Shown here piece after piece: positions 26,686 to 38,700 of a DNA stretch of 64,000 nucleotides. How positions within the stretch are numbered: the first letter of the stretch is position 1; each line of letters begins with the position of its first letter. The stretch lies in the NCBI GenBank assembly GCA_001630475.1, contig KV419410.1, forward strand, positions 581,955 to 645,954, in the 5' to 3' direction. The notes beneath the pieces are model-generated. The model had not been told where the DNA came from and did no database searches. It saw only the letters and a program-made list of their open reading frames with translations. This stretch comes from Sistotremastrum niveocremeum HHB9708 (Eukaryota > Basidiomycota > Agaricomycetes > Sistotremastrales > Sistotremastraceae). Position numbers and translations under genes: made by a program.

Positions 26686-28342
26686 ATGGATCTTCCGGTC
26701 TGCTTTCATACCAAAGCAAGGGCACTTGTTTTCTGACTAAAAGCATCAGATAAAGAAGAAGAGAAGGCTCAATAAAGAACCACCCACCAGTTTATTTGTG
26801 CAACCTGCTACTGCTCAGGCTCTTGAGCTCGACCAATCTTCGTCGCCTCGCATAACATCCGATCCTGTCGTTCCTGCGTTTCCTCGCGGTACTTCCGATA
26901 CCACAGGCAGTGAACACGATCAGCTGCACCAGAACGTGGTCACGGTTGACGCCTTCCTACGACAACAGAAACATGGCCAATCTACTGCCTCAGGCAGGAC
27001 TTATGGAAAAGCTCGAAGATACGCGAAACCTCAAGTGGCGGATTCCAAGGATGATACCACAGATCAGTTGACGTCCGAGGGCCGGACCAGTCCCCCCTGC
27101 GAAGACGAGGAAAGAGAGAACAGCGTCGGAGCACCAGACTCAAAGGCCGGTACCAGTAAACGCGCTTCAAAGAAACGAAAACGAGGGCCTTCGACGCATC
27201 GTGATCCTGGACATAGCGAACTTGACAGACGATTGGCAGCTCATTTGCCTGATAATGCATTGACTCCACCTACTACACCCGATGGGACGCTGCTGCCTCG
27301 GCCACTTATATTTACTCCTATCTCTCGACTATCCCCATTGCGTCGGAAGCCTACTTTGCTCCCTCCCAGCAGCACCTTGAAAGTATCAAAAAGCTTTCCG
27401 AAGTCAATCTTCGCCCCGCCTGCTTCGGATTCCACCTTTGTTACGTCACGAAAGACTCCTCGTCGTCCAGTCACTACTTGGATGGGTTCCTTGGAATTGA
27501 AGGATCGAGCAAATCAGAGCACGCTGAACCTGCAACCCAATCCTCAAATCTCCCCTCTCTCGTTCATGCCTTTCAAGCCCCAGAACGGAATACCGAGACG
27601 TGCCACCGCTCCCAGCACTTCACCCTTCAAGGTCGGCAAATAAATCATCTTAACCCCAAAAACTCATTATCATTTACCAGGCGAAGCGGGCGCGAAACAC
27701 GTGCTCCGAAATAAAAGGAAGCACTCAGAAGTTAGACATGGAACCTCTTGCATGTGGCCACCAGGCAGATGATGCCAGTAAAGGCAGAAGAGGAACTGAC
27801 AGGGCGGTTATTTTACCCGCACCTCCTGAATTGGCGACATCTGTTGATGATTTCGATGAGATTCTGTCAGAAAATACCCGTCCAGGACTGATCGTGGTTG
27901 AGGGGAGCAGCGATACCTCTGCATGTCATTCGGAGCAATACGCAACCGAGGACCGTGTAGCGAAGAATGCTAGGAAACCTCTGAAGTCTTTGTCTTCTTT
28001 TTTTCCAGAATTTTTCGAGGCTGCCAGATCTGTGACAAAGATCGAACGACGCCCCTCAAAACCAGCACCAAATACCAAACTGGAAGACTTTTTTTCGACT
28101 GTATCCACCGCGCGCTCGGCTACTCCTAGCGTACGTCTAGCTTCCCATCACCGTTAGCCGTTAGCTTATACCCGACATCAGATAACTGAGGGAAATTCAC
28201 ATTGCCATCCCGATAATCTCGATGGGCCTCCTCGAACCGGCTGTATACTCGTACCCAACTCAGCAGAGAGCTCACGAGGTGGGCATTTCCCTTGTCCTTT
28301 CGATCTGTACTTACCCTGTCTACAGCTGCCTCACCGACTTAA
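26686..28342 (+). CDS. Hypothetical nuclear protein with PIP-box-like motifs
   Basis: Not recognised. Exons 26686-26697, 26750-27631, 27681-28130, 28182-28278, 28326-28342 give 485 residues. The first exon is 12 nt and encodes MDLP. A basic N-terminus (IKKKRRLNKEPP) suggests nuclear import. The body is disordered, Ser/Pro/Arg-rich, with repeated RKTPRRP-type runs and a semi-conserved LDRRLAAHLPDNALTPP. Near the C-terminus lie LKSLSSFF (27981-28004) and NTKLEDFF (28071-28094), which resemble PCNA-interacting boxes lacking the first Gln. If the last intron is not removed, the frame runs to 28385. Confidence 0.55.
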
Positions 28343-28603
28343 TTTGAGCATGTCGCACATTCACCTTCTCAGAGTGTCTTTATAACCTAACATATACTGT
28401 ACTGATCAATTATCGGTGTATTAGGCGGAATTTGTAGCAATCGTGTGGATTAATTTCTGTACCATGTATTTCTATCGTTTTCATCCTGCGTCGGCTGCTG
28501 TTTGTTTCCACAATGCATTGATCACTGTTGTATCTCCAAATATGGTTCGCGCAATTGTACAAGAAAAGAGCAATATATTATTACAGTAGAGCACCCAGTG
28601 CTC

Positions 28604-29527
28604 TTAAGTAATGGGAACAAGCTGAGACGGTCGCATCTTTGGGTACGTCAACAGGAGATTCCGGCTGTCCATCGTGGCTTTGACCTCCTCAAACTGAAAG
28701 AAAAAGGTGAGAAGGTCAGACAGAGATCGATTGCGAGGATGCACAAATTCTTACCCTCGTCCCGTCAGGTAGATGTAAGGTCCGAATATAATTCTTCTCT
28801 CGCCGTTCACGCACTAACCGATCTCCCTCTTGGCTCTCAGTGACTTTCACAGTCTGCCATGTCACAATGAGGCGATCAGGCTGGAAGCTGATGTGAACGT
28901 CCTCCTTCGGGATGCCAGGCAGATGGAATGTAGCTGTAACCGTCTTGCCGTCCGATGAATCACGAAACGTAACTCTGTTCATACACATTTAGTGGCAAGG
29001 CTATGCGTCAGCTTCAGGAGAAGACCGTACCTTGATCGTCGTTTGTTGAGTTTGGGAGCAGCAGGCGTAGGCGATGTAATTGTGGGAGATGTCACTGGCT
29101 GACTAGGCTTTTTGGGCGCAGCGGTAGTGGTACTCTTATGGACTTTCTGAGTCGCCTTTTGCGTAGCTTCATTCCAAAGTTTCTCGAATACAGGATCATT
29201 CTCCGGTTCAGGCGAAGAGAAGACGAAAGACTCCTGAGACGAGGAGTATGGTTTCCCTCCCTTGCCATAAGGATAAGACCGGGGTTGTTCGTATGCGTTA
29301 AGTGGCTCGAGTCTGTAGGTCGGTTGGGGAGCAGCGAATTTAGGCTGTGAATGAGGTGTAGGATTCGTTGGTCGATATGGGATTTGTGGTTCTGGGAATG
29401 TCGTTTCTTCTGGCAGAGGTGAAGATACTCGACGAGGAGCAAAAGCCTCGTCAAACATCTTGTCGAAAGCATCCCATGTCTGTAAATTTGGCTTCTCGAC
29501 TAGAGCAGGCATCTGCAATGTGGCCAT
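28604..29527 (-). CDS. Hsp20/alpha-crystallin-like domain protein
   Basis: Small heat-shock-like protein with a long disordered N-terminus. Minus-strand exons: 29031-29527, 28755-28974, 28604-28693; 268 residues from the first in-frame ATG (MATLQMPALVEKP); the frame stays open further upstream. The first ~165 residues are Pro/Thr/Ser-rich with WDAFDKMFDEAF. The crystallin-type beta sandwich starts at VTFRDSSDGKTVTATFHLPG and runs through IPKEDVHISFQPDRLIVTW, VRERREKNYIRTLHLPDG (the conserved LP.G region), then FEEVKATMDSRNLLLTYP. It may be a chaperone or an adaptor; no client is suggested. Confidence 0.8.
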
Positions 29528-30504
29528 AGGCGCGGAGACTACGGACGGTTGTGTCGAAGACAAAATAGACTAGACGTAGGTCGGACGAGTGAGCTGAGCT
29601 TGGAGCTGAGGTGTCGTACTCGAGTTGGGTCCGATTGAAGAGTGTAGGCAGGGTTAGGGACAGGACTGTCTTGTATGGGGACGTCAAGGGGAGGCAGGTG
29701 TGTGCGGACGGTGGGTTATTATGTTGGGGGACATGAGGTGAACGGAGCTACTTCGATCTTATTTCTTACGTTTTGATCAGGTCAGGATTACAGCGATATT
29801 CTGAATGGCTGGACAGACTGGAACACAGACACCCGTAGAGAAGTACTAGCTGCGAGCATCTGGTGCGAGAACAGCACGTTGTCGACACATGCAGACCGAG
29901 AGTGTTCGGAGACACAGCGGCACCTATGGGCCTCACCCAAAACATGAGGCATGAACAGATCAAACGCTCGAAAGCCGCCCGATTCTTAGAGAGACGCTCA
30001 GCAACTCCAGTATACAAGATATTCGACTCGAGTCAATGCCAGTCGCTGAATGGTGAAACACGAAAAGCAGGAACTTTCAAATCGACCTGAGAATAAGACC
30101 TTCGCTAGGACCCATGATTTTCTGGATATGAAAAGGCGCGATAGGCAAGCAGGTCGAGTACGAGAACTTCATAATGTCGAGTTCTAGGCCACCATCAGAG
30201 TCGGCACTGGCATGTGGTTCGGTCCAGTTCCGTACAATTAGGTATGCAAGACATCGCGAAAGCCCAGGCGGGAACCGTTTTCTTAGCGACCAGGCCTGCA
30301 GGGAGCCAGATATCAGATAATCAGAGATCAATTGAGTATCCTGAAGCCTCGCAGTCAGTGACAAAACAAACAGAACTTGACCACTGCCAGGTCGTGAAGT
30401 TCAAGAACTGTTCGTTATCTGCCCTCATTATTCAACGGAAGGGGCCCACAGTAAGCACTGAGAAAGCCACGACGCTGCACAACTGCATTGCTTTGGTGAT
30501 CGAC
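29528..30504. other. Long divergent intergenic region
   Basis: Nearly 1 kb between the Hsp20-like and AIG2-like starts, the longest gene-free gap outside the right end. A minus-strand frame at 30077-30364 (95 codons) and a plus-strand frame at 29863-30090 are open, but neither resembles a family I know and no splice partners were found. It may hold promoters, a small orphan gene or a decayed one. Confidence 0.5.
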
Positions 30505-31268
30505 ATGCCGATAAGCTTATTCTTTTACGGGACATTGCTACACCCTGCTGTGATCAAACGAGTAATTGGAAACGATGGGTCGCACTTAGAACTCTGCCCT
30601 GCCATTTTATTCGTACGTATGATCCAATGGTTTCGATGGAATTACATGATTCTCATTTGCGTCGCCCCATCGATAAGAATCACACAAGGCATCATGTCAA
30701 GGTCAGCTAGCATCGATAGTTGACCTTGACTTCGTCTGAAGAGAGATCCACCAGCTTGTCGATTATCCAGGTATGATACCGTATGATCAAGCAAAGAAGA
30801 TCTTGAAACGGGATCTGAGTCGGGATGAGTGTTGCGTGCGAGGCAGTCTAGTCTCTGGATGGACGGATGATGATCTAAAATTCTTGGACACGTTTGAAGG
30901 CGATGTCGGTAAGCTCATGTCTCAGCAAGAACCGAAAGCAGATGTTTTGTTGGCAGGAATATATAAGGAGTGCTGTCGAGGTGCATCCGTTGTCGGAGAT
31001 GGTCTCGCTCTCCTCGTCCTCGGACCACTTTGCGCAACTACTGCAAGCAGCCCCTCTTTCTGACGAACTTGCGCCAGCTGTGCCAGCTGAGACTTATATC
31101 TGGTCGGCCTCTTTGAACCAACTTGAGCCCGAGCTTTGGAGTTACGAAGTTTTCGTCAAGGAGAAATTGCAGAATTGGGTCGGCGATAGCAGCACGTCCA
31201 ACGAAGACTACGAGAAGGTTGACGAGAGAAGAGAGATGAATGGAACGATAGTACGAGCAGGAGTGTAG
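30505..31268 (+). CDS. AIG2-like / gamma-glutamylcyclotransferase-fold protein
   Basis: Member of the AIG2 branch of the gamma-glutamylcyclotransferase-like fold; substrates of fungal members are not settled. Exons 30505-30612, 30678-30701, 30755-30904, 30957-31268; 197 residues. The substrate-loop motif FFYGTLLHPAVIKRV opens the domain. It continues with NHTRHHVK (in a 24-nt exon), VDYPGMIPYD, VRGSLVSGWTDDDLKFLD and FEGDEYIRSAVEV, the last giving the conserved acidic residues. YIWSASLNQLEPELWSYEVF closes the domain. An acidic tail ends at VRAGV. Confidence 0.85.
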
Positions 31269-31555
31269 CACGGCACCGACTGTTGAATATATTGCACGTT
31301 TGGAAATTTCCAAAGTCCGCCAAATCAGTTTGTCAGAGCGTCCCAAGGCCTCATTTGACACGGCACCTAACCGCCCTCAACGCCCAAGACAGCGAGCAGA
31401 CTCCTAGTCTAAGTCTCTCTAATATATCGGCCTCTATCCAATCGTAATATCCGAGAGGCTCCGTTGCTCCTGCTCGTCGTCGTCAACGTCGACCACGTCC
31501 CTCGCAGTTCATCTCCGCTGCACCCGCCTTATTTCGAAAACTATATTCACCAGGC

Positions 31556-34500
31556 ATGCCTCGCCAATCTACCCGCCACTTGCATGCCGTCGTACTTGAC
31601 CAACATCAGCCATCACCCTCACTCTCAAACAGAGAGACCCCTGCCCTTCCCCCCTCTCATCCTGCCATCCGCCATCTTCGTACTTCTTGGAAATGGGCCT
31701 TCGTTTCTCACTTTCTGCATTTGTATGAGCCCATGTTGCTCCTCCAAGATGCTTTTTCCTTATCTGTAAGCAATCGGGCGCGTATCAGTACCGTGATCGA
31801 CGCGTTAACATCTCTCCTCTTTCTGATCCAGGAGATCGAAGACGACCTGGCTGCAGGAACCACTAATGTTCTTCCCCGCCTCTTCGTTCGGCTATTGACA
31901 TGCCTTACCCATGATCGCAAAATAGGGTAAGCGCTTTTTTCACCTTTCCCGTCATCTTTTCACTCAATCTCGACAAGCCCTCATAATGCCCCGACCATCC
32001 TTTACCGTCAGTATCTCAGACGGTCGCCAGAGTCTCTACCATCGCTCATGACGACCGTGCCACCACCCCGTGCAAAGCGCGAGCTCTCATCTCTTGCGCC
32101 TTCACACGAAGGTGACGCTGAAGTCGACGAGGAGCAAAAAGACGACACGAAGCAAGAAGAAATTGAGGAGCCTGAAGATGTGGTAGACGAATACGTGGAG
32201 AAGATCGACTGGCCTTCTCTTGAACTTGATAGAAAGCTCGACATTCTCCACGATCTCTGTGAATGGCACTTTCAAAACCCCACTCGCTTACGACTGAGCA
32301 TGAAAGATGATGATGAATTTGCTGCTTGGGTGAGCAATTTAGTATCTTATCTCCCTCGTACAACTCTGATAAACGTTTCAGAGGCTCGAGCCCGTTGGAT
32401 ACGATGCATCCTTGAATTCTTACTGGCTACTAGGTGACTCTCGTCTTTGGATTCAACGAGCGCCGCCGAAAAAACCACGAAAGCCTACCCAAAAACCGAG
32501 AGGCAGACCAAAAAATACAAAGAAACCAATTCCCAAAACTCCCTCGACGCCAGGTCCCTCTCGAAGTCGTTCTCAGAGAGGTACTCCAGCCAACGGTAGC
32601 AATCCACTTAAAAGACCTGCATTGGACGACGGACCCCGTTATTCAAAACGGGCAAAGTCTGGGCCATCGGCAAAAGCAGGTGCCACCGGGAGACCATCGC
32701 GTGCTGCCGCTGATAACGCAAACCGACGGTTAGCGGCTCTGCCACAGAGCACGATGCGACCAACGAGAGGGACGAGGACGAGTTCCCGGCTGAGAAGTGC
32801 GGATGAAGAAGACCTGTGGCAGGAGATTCCTGAGGAGTGGCTGAGAGGCCCTGACTCGTCTTCTCCTCGGCGTCAGAGCAGCGAGGAAGCTGAATCCGAT
32901 AATGGCGCACGTCCTCGTGCTATATCTGACGCTGAGTTGAGCGAGCTGACGGAGTTGTCGGAGTTGTCGGACGAGGAAGAGGACGCTGATAAAAAGTCTG
33001 AGGGTGATGAAGAAGAACAGGAGGAGGAGAGAGGGAAGGACGAGGAGGAGGAAGCTCAGCATCAAGATCAAGAAGAAGAAGCCCTCGAACCTAAATCAGA
33101 AGCTGAGCCTCCAAACGCAGACTTTGTGGAATGGGAGACTGTGAGTTTCTCCCAGAAGTGTTTGACCCATTATGAATGTTCCCTTGGCTAGCTCTGTGTT
33201 ACCCTGGAGGATTGGCAGGCATTCCCCACCCGCTTCGAGCAGAGCACCAATTATCGAGAGAAAGCGTTCTATAAATTCCTCACTAGAGCCGATGGCCCAG
33301 TTGATCTTATTACGAAAGCCATGAAGGTGGGTCACTCTGTCCCGTCAACTTTGCCGTCTTTATCTTGTTTTTTCAGGAGATTCGCAATAAGAAGAAAGTA
33401 GAAGAAGCAGTTGTCTTCCGAAAACGTTCCTCGCGGATAGCCATTAAAGAGAGCGAGAAAGAAGAGCAGAAGATGATTGCCAAAGCTAAAGCTGAGGAAG
33501 AAGAAAAATTAGAACGTGCTAGACGGCTAGAGGCGAGGCTTAAGAAAGAAGAAGACGATAGGCGCAAGCGTGAAGAAAAGAGAGAAGCCAGACGCAGGGA
33601 ACGTGAGGCTGAGGAAAAGCAGTGCGTATTCAAACGAATCAAATCATCGCCATTGCTAACGGATCATCCTAGGGAGGAGGAAGCTGGCAAGCCTGGAGCC
33701 GCAACGGATAATGCTGCTGATAACTCGGTTCAGCTTCATCACACAAATGGTTCAACTCGCCCCATTCGCAATCCCATACGGAAAGCCAATGGCGCCATCT
33801 CGAACCCCAACAGGCCCTCGGGAGTTGAAGACTGGGAACTGGACTGTGAGATTTGCCGCACCAAAGGCATGAACCTTAACGACGGTCATGAAATCGCCTG
33901 CTGCGATACTTGCGGCAAATGGCAGCATGTATGGTGCCATGATAATGCAGATCAAAGGGCTGGACGACCACGGCGAGATTGGAACAAAGTCGAGTTCCGT
34001 TGTTTCCGGTGTCAGCGTCCTGCTGCATATCAAAGCACCAACGCCATCCCAGCTCAGCCTACAAATGGCGTACTTCGGCGCAAGTCGTCCATTCAACCTC
34101 AAGCACCCACTCCAGCTCCGGCCAATCACCAATATCATCATACATGGCAGGCGTATACCCCGAGCCCGGCGACCAGCTCGACACCTGCGGGCCCCGATCC
34201 GTCTCACTATGGTGTCCAGTCCACTTTCAACGTTGCGTCCAGACCCTTACGGTTTGACCAATATCCAAATGGATATTATCAACCTAGCGGGCATACGAGC
34301 ACTTCTCATGCACCTTACCAGGCTGTGCAGTCCCCCGTGCCTCTGACACACACTCCTCCCGTCTATTCTTCGTATCAACAGGGAACCATTCCACAGACGA
34401 ACGGACAAACACCTTACCGACCTGTCGTTCAGAATGGCACTCACACCCCGTCACACCCTCCGACTGGCTATCCTGTTTACCAGACCGAGTATTCCAGTGC

Positions 34501-34768
34501 TCAATCTCATGTCCAGCACTCTGCACCTTTGGCTTCTGCTCCCAATGTCAATGGGTCCTATGCCCCTGCGGCAACTGCCTGGCCTGCTCAGCCCGCTGTT
34601 CCTCAACAAGCTTGGAACAACGGATATGCAACCAATGGACACTCTTATTCACAATTACCTTATCCTTCGGGCGGGGGAATGCATGTGCCATCTCCTCAAC
34701 CTCATCATTATCCTGCACAAACGGCCGGACCACAGCCTATATATTCCAAAATCCCACCAACTTCGTAA
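31556..34768 (+). CDS. DDT-WHIM / PHD-finger chromatin protein
   Basis: Probable subunit of an ISWI-type remodeler or related chromatin factor. Exons 31556-31765, 31832-31926, 31978-32329, 32382-33140, 33192-33326, 33377-33621, 33673-34768; 963 residues. Domains in order: DDT-like start (SWKWAFVSHFLHLYEPML, EIEDDLAAGTTNVLPRLF), WHIM motifs (LDILHDLCEWHFQNPTRLR; RLEPVGYDASLNSYWLLGD), AT-hook-like GRPSRAA and RPRGRPKN-type runs, an acidic stretch, a long basic helix, then a PHD finger with CEICRTKG...CCDTCGKWQHVWCH...FRCFRCQ. The last 270 residues are Pro/Tyr/Gln/Thr-rich. The 51-nt intron 33622-33672 is a multiple of three and lacks a stop, so its retention would be silent to the frame. Confidence 0.88.
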
Positions 34769-35021
34769 TCTTATGTAGTTGTAATGTGTAATGTGCTTCC
34801 ACAACTCTGTAGATAATGTAGATGCCAGGCTATTTCGAACCTGCCGTGGAGCCAATGTTGTAGCTCACTCATCTGTTTATAATCATTTCTCTCTTTATCA
34901 GAATCTTATTCTTTGCCCTGCATACAAGGGTGGAGGTGACAGAAGCCAAGTTGGCGCTAAACGACCCGATTTCCGACTTGGCCGTCCCTCTCTAATTTTT
35001 CCACTCACGACAAAAATCATC

Positions 35022-35591
35022 ATGCTGCATAATGTGCGGTCAAGACTGGTCCTACCAACACATACATCGTCTTCCCCGTCCCGTATCCCTTTGACACCAG
35101 TTCGATACGCTGGTAGACGAGACACCTCTGATCCCAGACGCGACATCCTCCGAAGCACGCTCTATCCCGCCAATGTACGCCAGAACAAATCAACACCTAC
35201 AGGGTCGTGGCGTCCAGATGTTGCGAAGGCCTTGAAGGCCGTCGTTTATAACCGAACGGTCCACGAGACCATTGAACGCGCGTGGCTGCTGCATCAGAGA
35301 CACGTGAGGAAACAGCGAGAAGAGGAGACCAGAAGAAAGTTCGAGTCGATGAAGCGAGCTATGACGGAGCTGGAGAACGTCGATAGATGGCTGGCAGACG
35401 AAGCTAACAAGAAAGACGACCCCACCAAACGCTCGGCAGAGGATTTGGAACGGTTGTCGAAGCTGAGAGGTCTGGCCAAAAGAGGGTTGGACGTCAGAGT
35501 GCCTGGGCTTTTCCCAAGAGACATGCGCATACCAACAGACACACCTCCGAAAGGAGGTTGGGATCATGACTGGAAAGCCACAGGGAATTAA
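35022..35591 (+). CDS. Mitochondrial large ribosomal subunit protein mL40 (Mrpl28-like)
   Basis: Single-exon gene of 189 residues. The N-terminus is a basic mitochondrial presequence (MLHNVRSRLVLPTHTS). The conserved core is KALKAVVYNRTVHETIERAW followed by a long charged helix (RHVRKQREEETRRKFESMKR), as in the fungal MRP-L28/mL40 family. It then has a globular end that finishes GGWDHDWKATGN. I use Met at 35022; the frame is open further upstream, but that part lies in the preceding 3' flank. Family assignment is by motif memory, so the exact mL name is less sure than the ribosomal call. Confidence 0.72.
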   Translation: MLHNVRSRLVLPTHTSSSPSRIPLTPVRYAGRRDTSDPRRDILRSTLYPANVRQNKSTPTGSWRPDVAKALKAVVYNRTVHETIERAWLLHQRHVRKQREEETRRKFESMKRAMTELENVDRWLADEANKKDDPTKRSAEDLERLSKLRGLAKRGLDVRVPGLFPRDMRIPTDTPPKGGWDHDWKATGN

Positions 35592-35765
35592 ATGTAAGTG
35601 TATGTGCAGTGAATCTAAAACATTATGCCAAACGTGCTATTAGGGATTGTTCATAACCAAAACATCTCTCCTGTATCCGTGGCTGCGCCTTCATGCCCCA
35701 GCCCTCGTCACCCTCGTCGTCTATATATACATTGGCCAACTCGTTGAACCCAACGGAAGGACATC

Positions 35766-38700
35766 TTATGAGGAAATCGAACTTTCGGACCTCGGGCCCT
35801 GTGGCGTGTTATTGTCGTATCTTGGCTGGGCGTCCAGAACCGATCGATAGTCGCCCAATTTACAGCCTATAATCTTCAGTGTGCCATCAATCCCTCCAGA
35901 TGCTAGTAGCATCTCGTTTGGATGGAAAACCAATGATGATTGGCTCGCCACATAGTTGGAAGGGAATTGCCTCTGAGGAGCGTGTTGTAGATTAGTCGGA
36001 AGACGCATCGTAGTTAGCTCATGAGGATTTGGCCGAAGCGAATGAATGTTGATTGTTTGAGATCGCCAGTTATTTGATGTAATTGCCGAAGATCTAGATA
36101 AAAGTGGCGTTGAGCATAGGTGCAGTCATCAGTCAATGCAAGTGCATACGCAGCAAAAACCCGTGTTTGATCGTGCATGTCGAATGCGGAGAGGCCATTG
36201 GGGTGAAGATGCCAATCATAAATGGAAGAATTTGCTCCTCTAATGTCCCAAAGTCTGACTTCTCCATTCGAACTGCAAATCATGAATAAATGGTCGATCA
36301 AGAAACGGGGAGCTCACCTGGCAGAAACAAGCTCTTTGTGAGCGCCCCTTTGCCATTTAACGCCTTGAACCCATGCAGAGTGATCTCGATAGGTGCGGAC
36401 CACAGCGTCACCTTCCTCAATTCGAGTATCGAAGACTCTCATAACACCATCACCGAAACCAGCAACGAATATCGCCGAGGAGTCATGATCCGAGGCAATG
36501 CAGGTGGCAGGACTTTCGGCGTTCGTGGGGAATTCCTAAGATATTTCGTGATAAACATCTAGGCTTTCAATCTCTCGAGTAAAACTCACTCGGTCCGAGA
36601 TTTCTCGATGAGCGTCCCACAGTTTGATGGTCCTTGCATCACCCCCAACAAGCAATGTCCCACTGGACTGGCTCCAATCGGTGACAACCCCTGCACCACG
36701 CTTCCAATTGGAAGGCTGTAACTCAAGCAGCGCACGGAACGCGCTGACCAGCTGGATAGAGTGATCGCGATCTTCTGCATCATCCTTATGGGCATTACGG
36801 TAGAGACGAACAACACCGTCAGCTACATAGAGGGGTCAGGATGCACTGTGTGAGGCCATGCAGAATTGGAAGATTCACCTGAAGCAACTAGAATGAGACC
36901 ACCGACGTCTTCATTGATCCAGTTCAAGGAAGTAATACTGGCATTGCTCGGGTTACCATTGTTGAAAACATTCAACCTCTTTCCCTTTTGCGACCAATCC
37001 CAGACACTGAAACAATGTCAGCTGGGATCCTGATCGGACGGAGCAGGAGACAAATACCTGACAACGTTTGTATCATTTGCCACAACAAGATAAGGATCGA
37101 AAGCGTGAAACGCCATCTTCAAAGCGGGGCCTTGTGCCTTCATTGTACAGACTTGGCGGTCCCAGGGTCGATTGGCTGTAATGCACACGTTGAGGACTGA
37201 TAACGGTCTAACGATATCTGACTCACGGGCTACAATTGCATGTCGACCGGTTTCAACGACAACCTTGTCATTCCGCTGCCGTCTCCACATCTGCTCGTTA
37301 TACTCAACGCTTCCCGGTTCGTCTTTCTCGGCTTGCTGCAGAAAAAGGTAAATGAGAACAAGATTTTGTGATCATCGAACAAAAGCCTACCCGCATCTGT
37401 GGCTCCGTAAAGTACTCGCAACACCAGTCATAGAATTTACTTTTCAGAGGTAAGATGTTCCTCATGGACGCCCCGGTACCCAGGCCCACAGTTCGGCTGA
37501 TTGTTCCTTCACTAAAGTAACTGCTGGCAGGACTCTGCGGATCCCCTTCATACCCGCCATGGTGTCCGGGATGTTGCTGATGATTGTTATGTTGATCTCG
37601 AGGCCCAGCCCGCTTTCTCGCTCGTAAACGTTCCCAATCTTCTTCGATGAGTGCATCCATACAATCCGCTGCCATGAAGTCCTGAGGCGGAGGTTCGCTG
37701 TACGAAGATTTAGAAGTGGGTGCGGGGGAAGGAGAAGATCCCGGATGGGAATAGGGGGAATAGGAGGTGTCCCTTTCTGAAATCGATATTGGCGACTGGT
37801 ATTCGAACAGTGACAGATTTGGCGAAGGAGGCCGTGAAAGTACGTCTGAGGGATGCCTCGAGCGAACGGCTCCTGTCCCCAAACGTGATTGGGATGGAGT
37901 AGGCGATTCTCGTCCGCTCTCTTCTGTCGTGGGAAAGGCAAGGCTCACCAGAGTGCCAGCCAAGCTGGTAGTGCGACGAAGTGTTGATGTAAACCTAGCT
38001 CCTGCACCAGCCGTTGCGGATTGGTCAGTATTACCTGGAGCACCACCCGTGTCGCTTCTTTGGAGGGGTCTCCGTCTAGCAGATAGCGGCGTAGGAGGGG
38101 CCGAAGCACCACTGCCTGGCGCGTGCATCGAACTGACACGAGAACGAGGTGCTCCGTAAGAAGTCTTGACCGGGGAAGGAGGTTGCGCGAGAGAAGACCC
38201 AGGTAATCTTGCAAAGGGCGACTCGAGAAGACATGCCATGACATAATCCGATACCGTCTGTGCAAGAGCGGCAACTTCTGGGTACGGGTCCACCGACAAC
38301 TCAAGAAGAGCACAGAAAATGGTGTACAGGGAGGACAGAAGAACAGAGTTCTCCTCTACGAGTTCTTCATCGTCTCCCATACGCTCAGTCCATTCCAGGA
38401 TAGCAGGATTGGTGATGTCTTCAAGAATCCGGCCCCCACCGCCCCCCGATTTGAGAGCCTGGAGTCGGCGATCTTCTTCCCAGTGTAACCAGGCGCAGAC
38501 AACAAACCATCCTCGCCATTCCTTCACAACACAGCTCAGGAGTATGACGAGCTCCTTTCGAACCATGGGACTGGCATCTTCTTTGCTTGCAAGGGTACAT
38601 CCTGTAGCCAAAGCAACTTCCAATCTACAGCTATGAGTCAGCGAGAACCCGAAGAAAATAGAGAGGCGCAACTGACCTGAAATGTATCCGCTCTTCGAAA

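Noticed and set aside
30077-30364. Minus-strand frame as a CFEM-like secreted protein
   Set aside because: Cysteine spacing does not fit the family and no signal peptide or splice partner was found.
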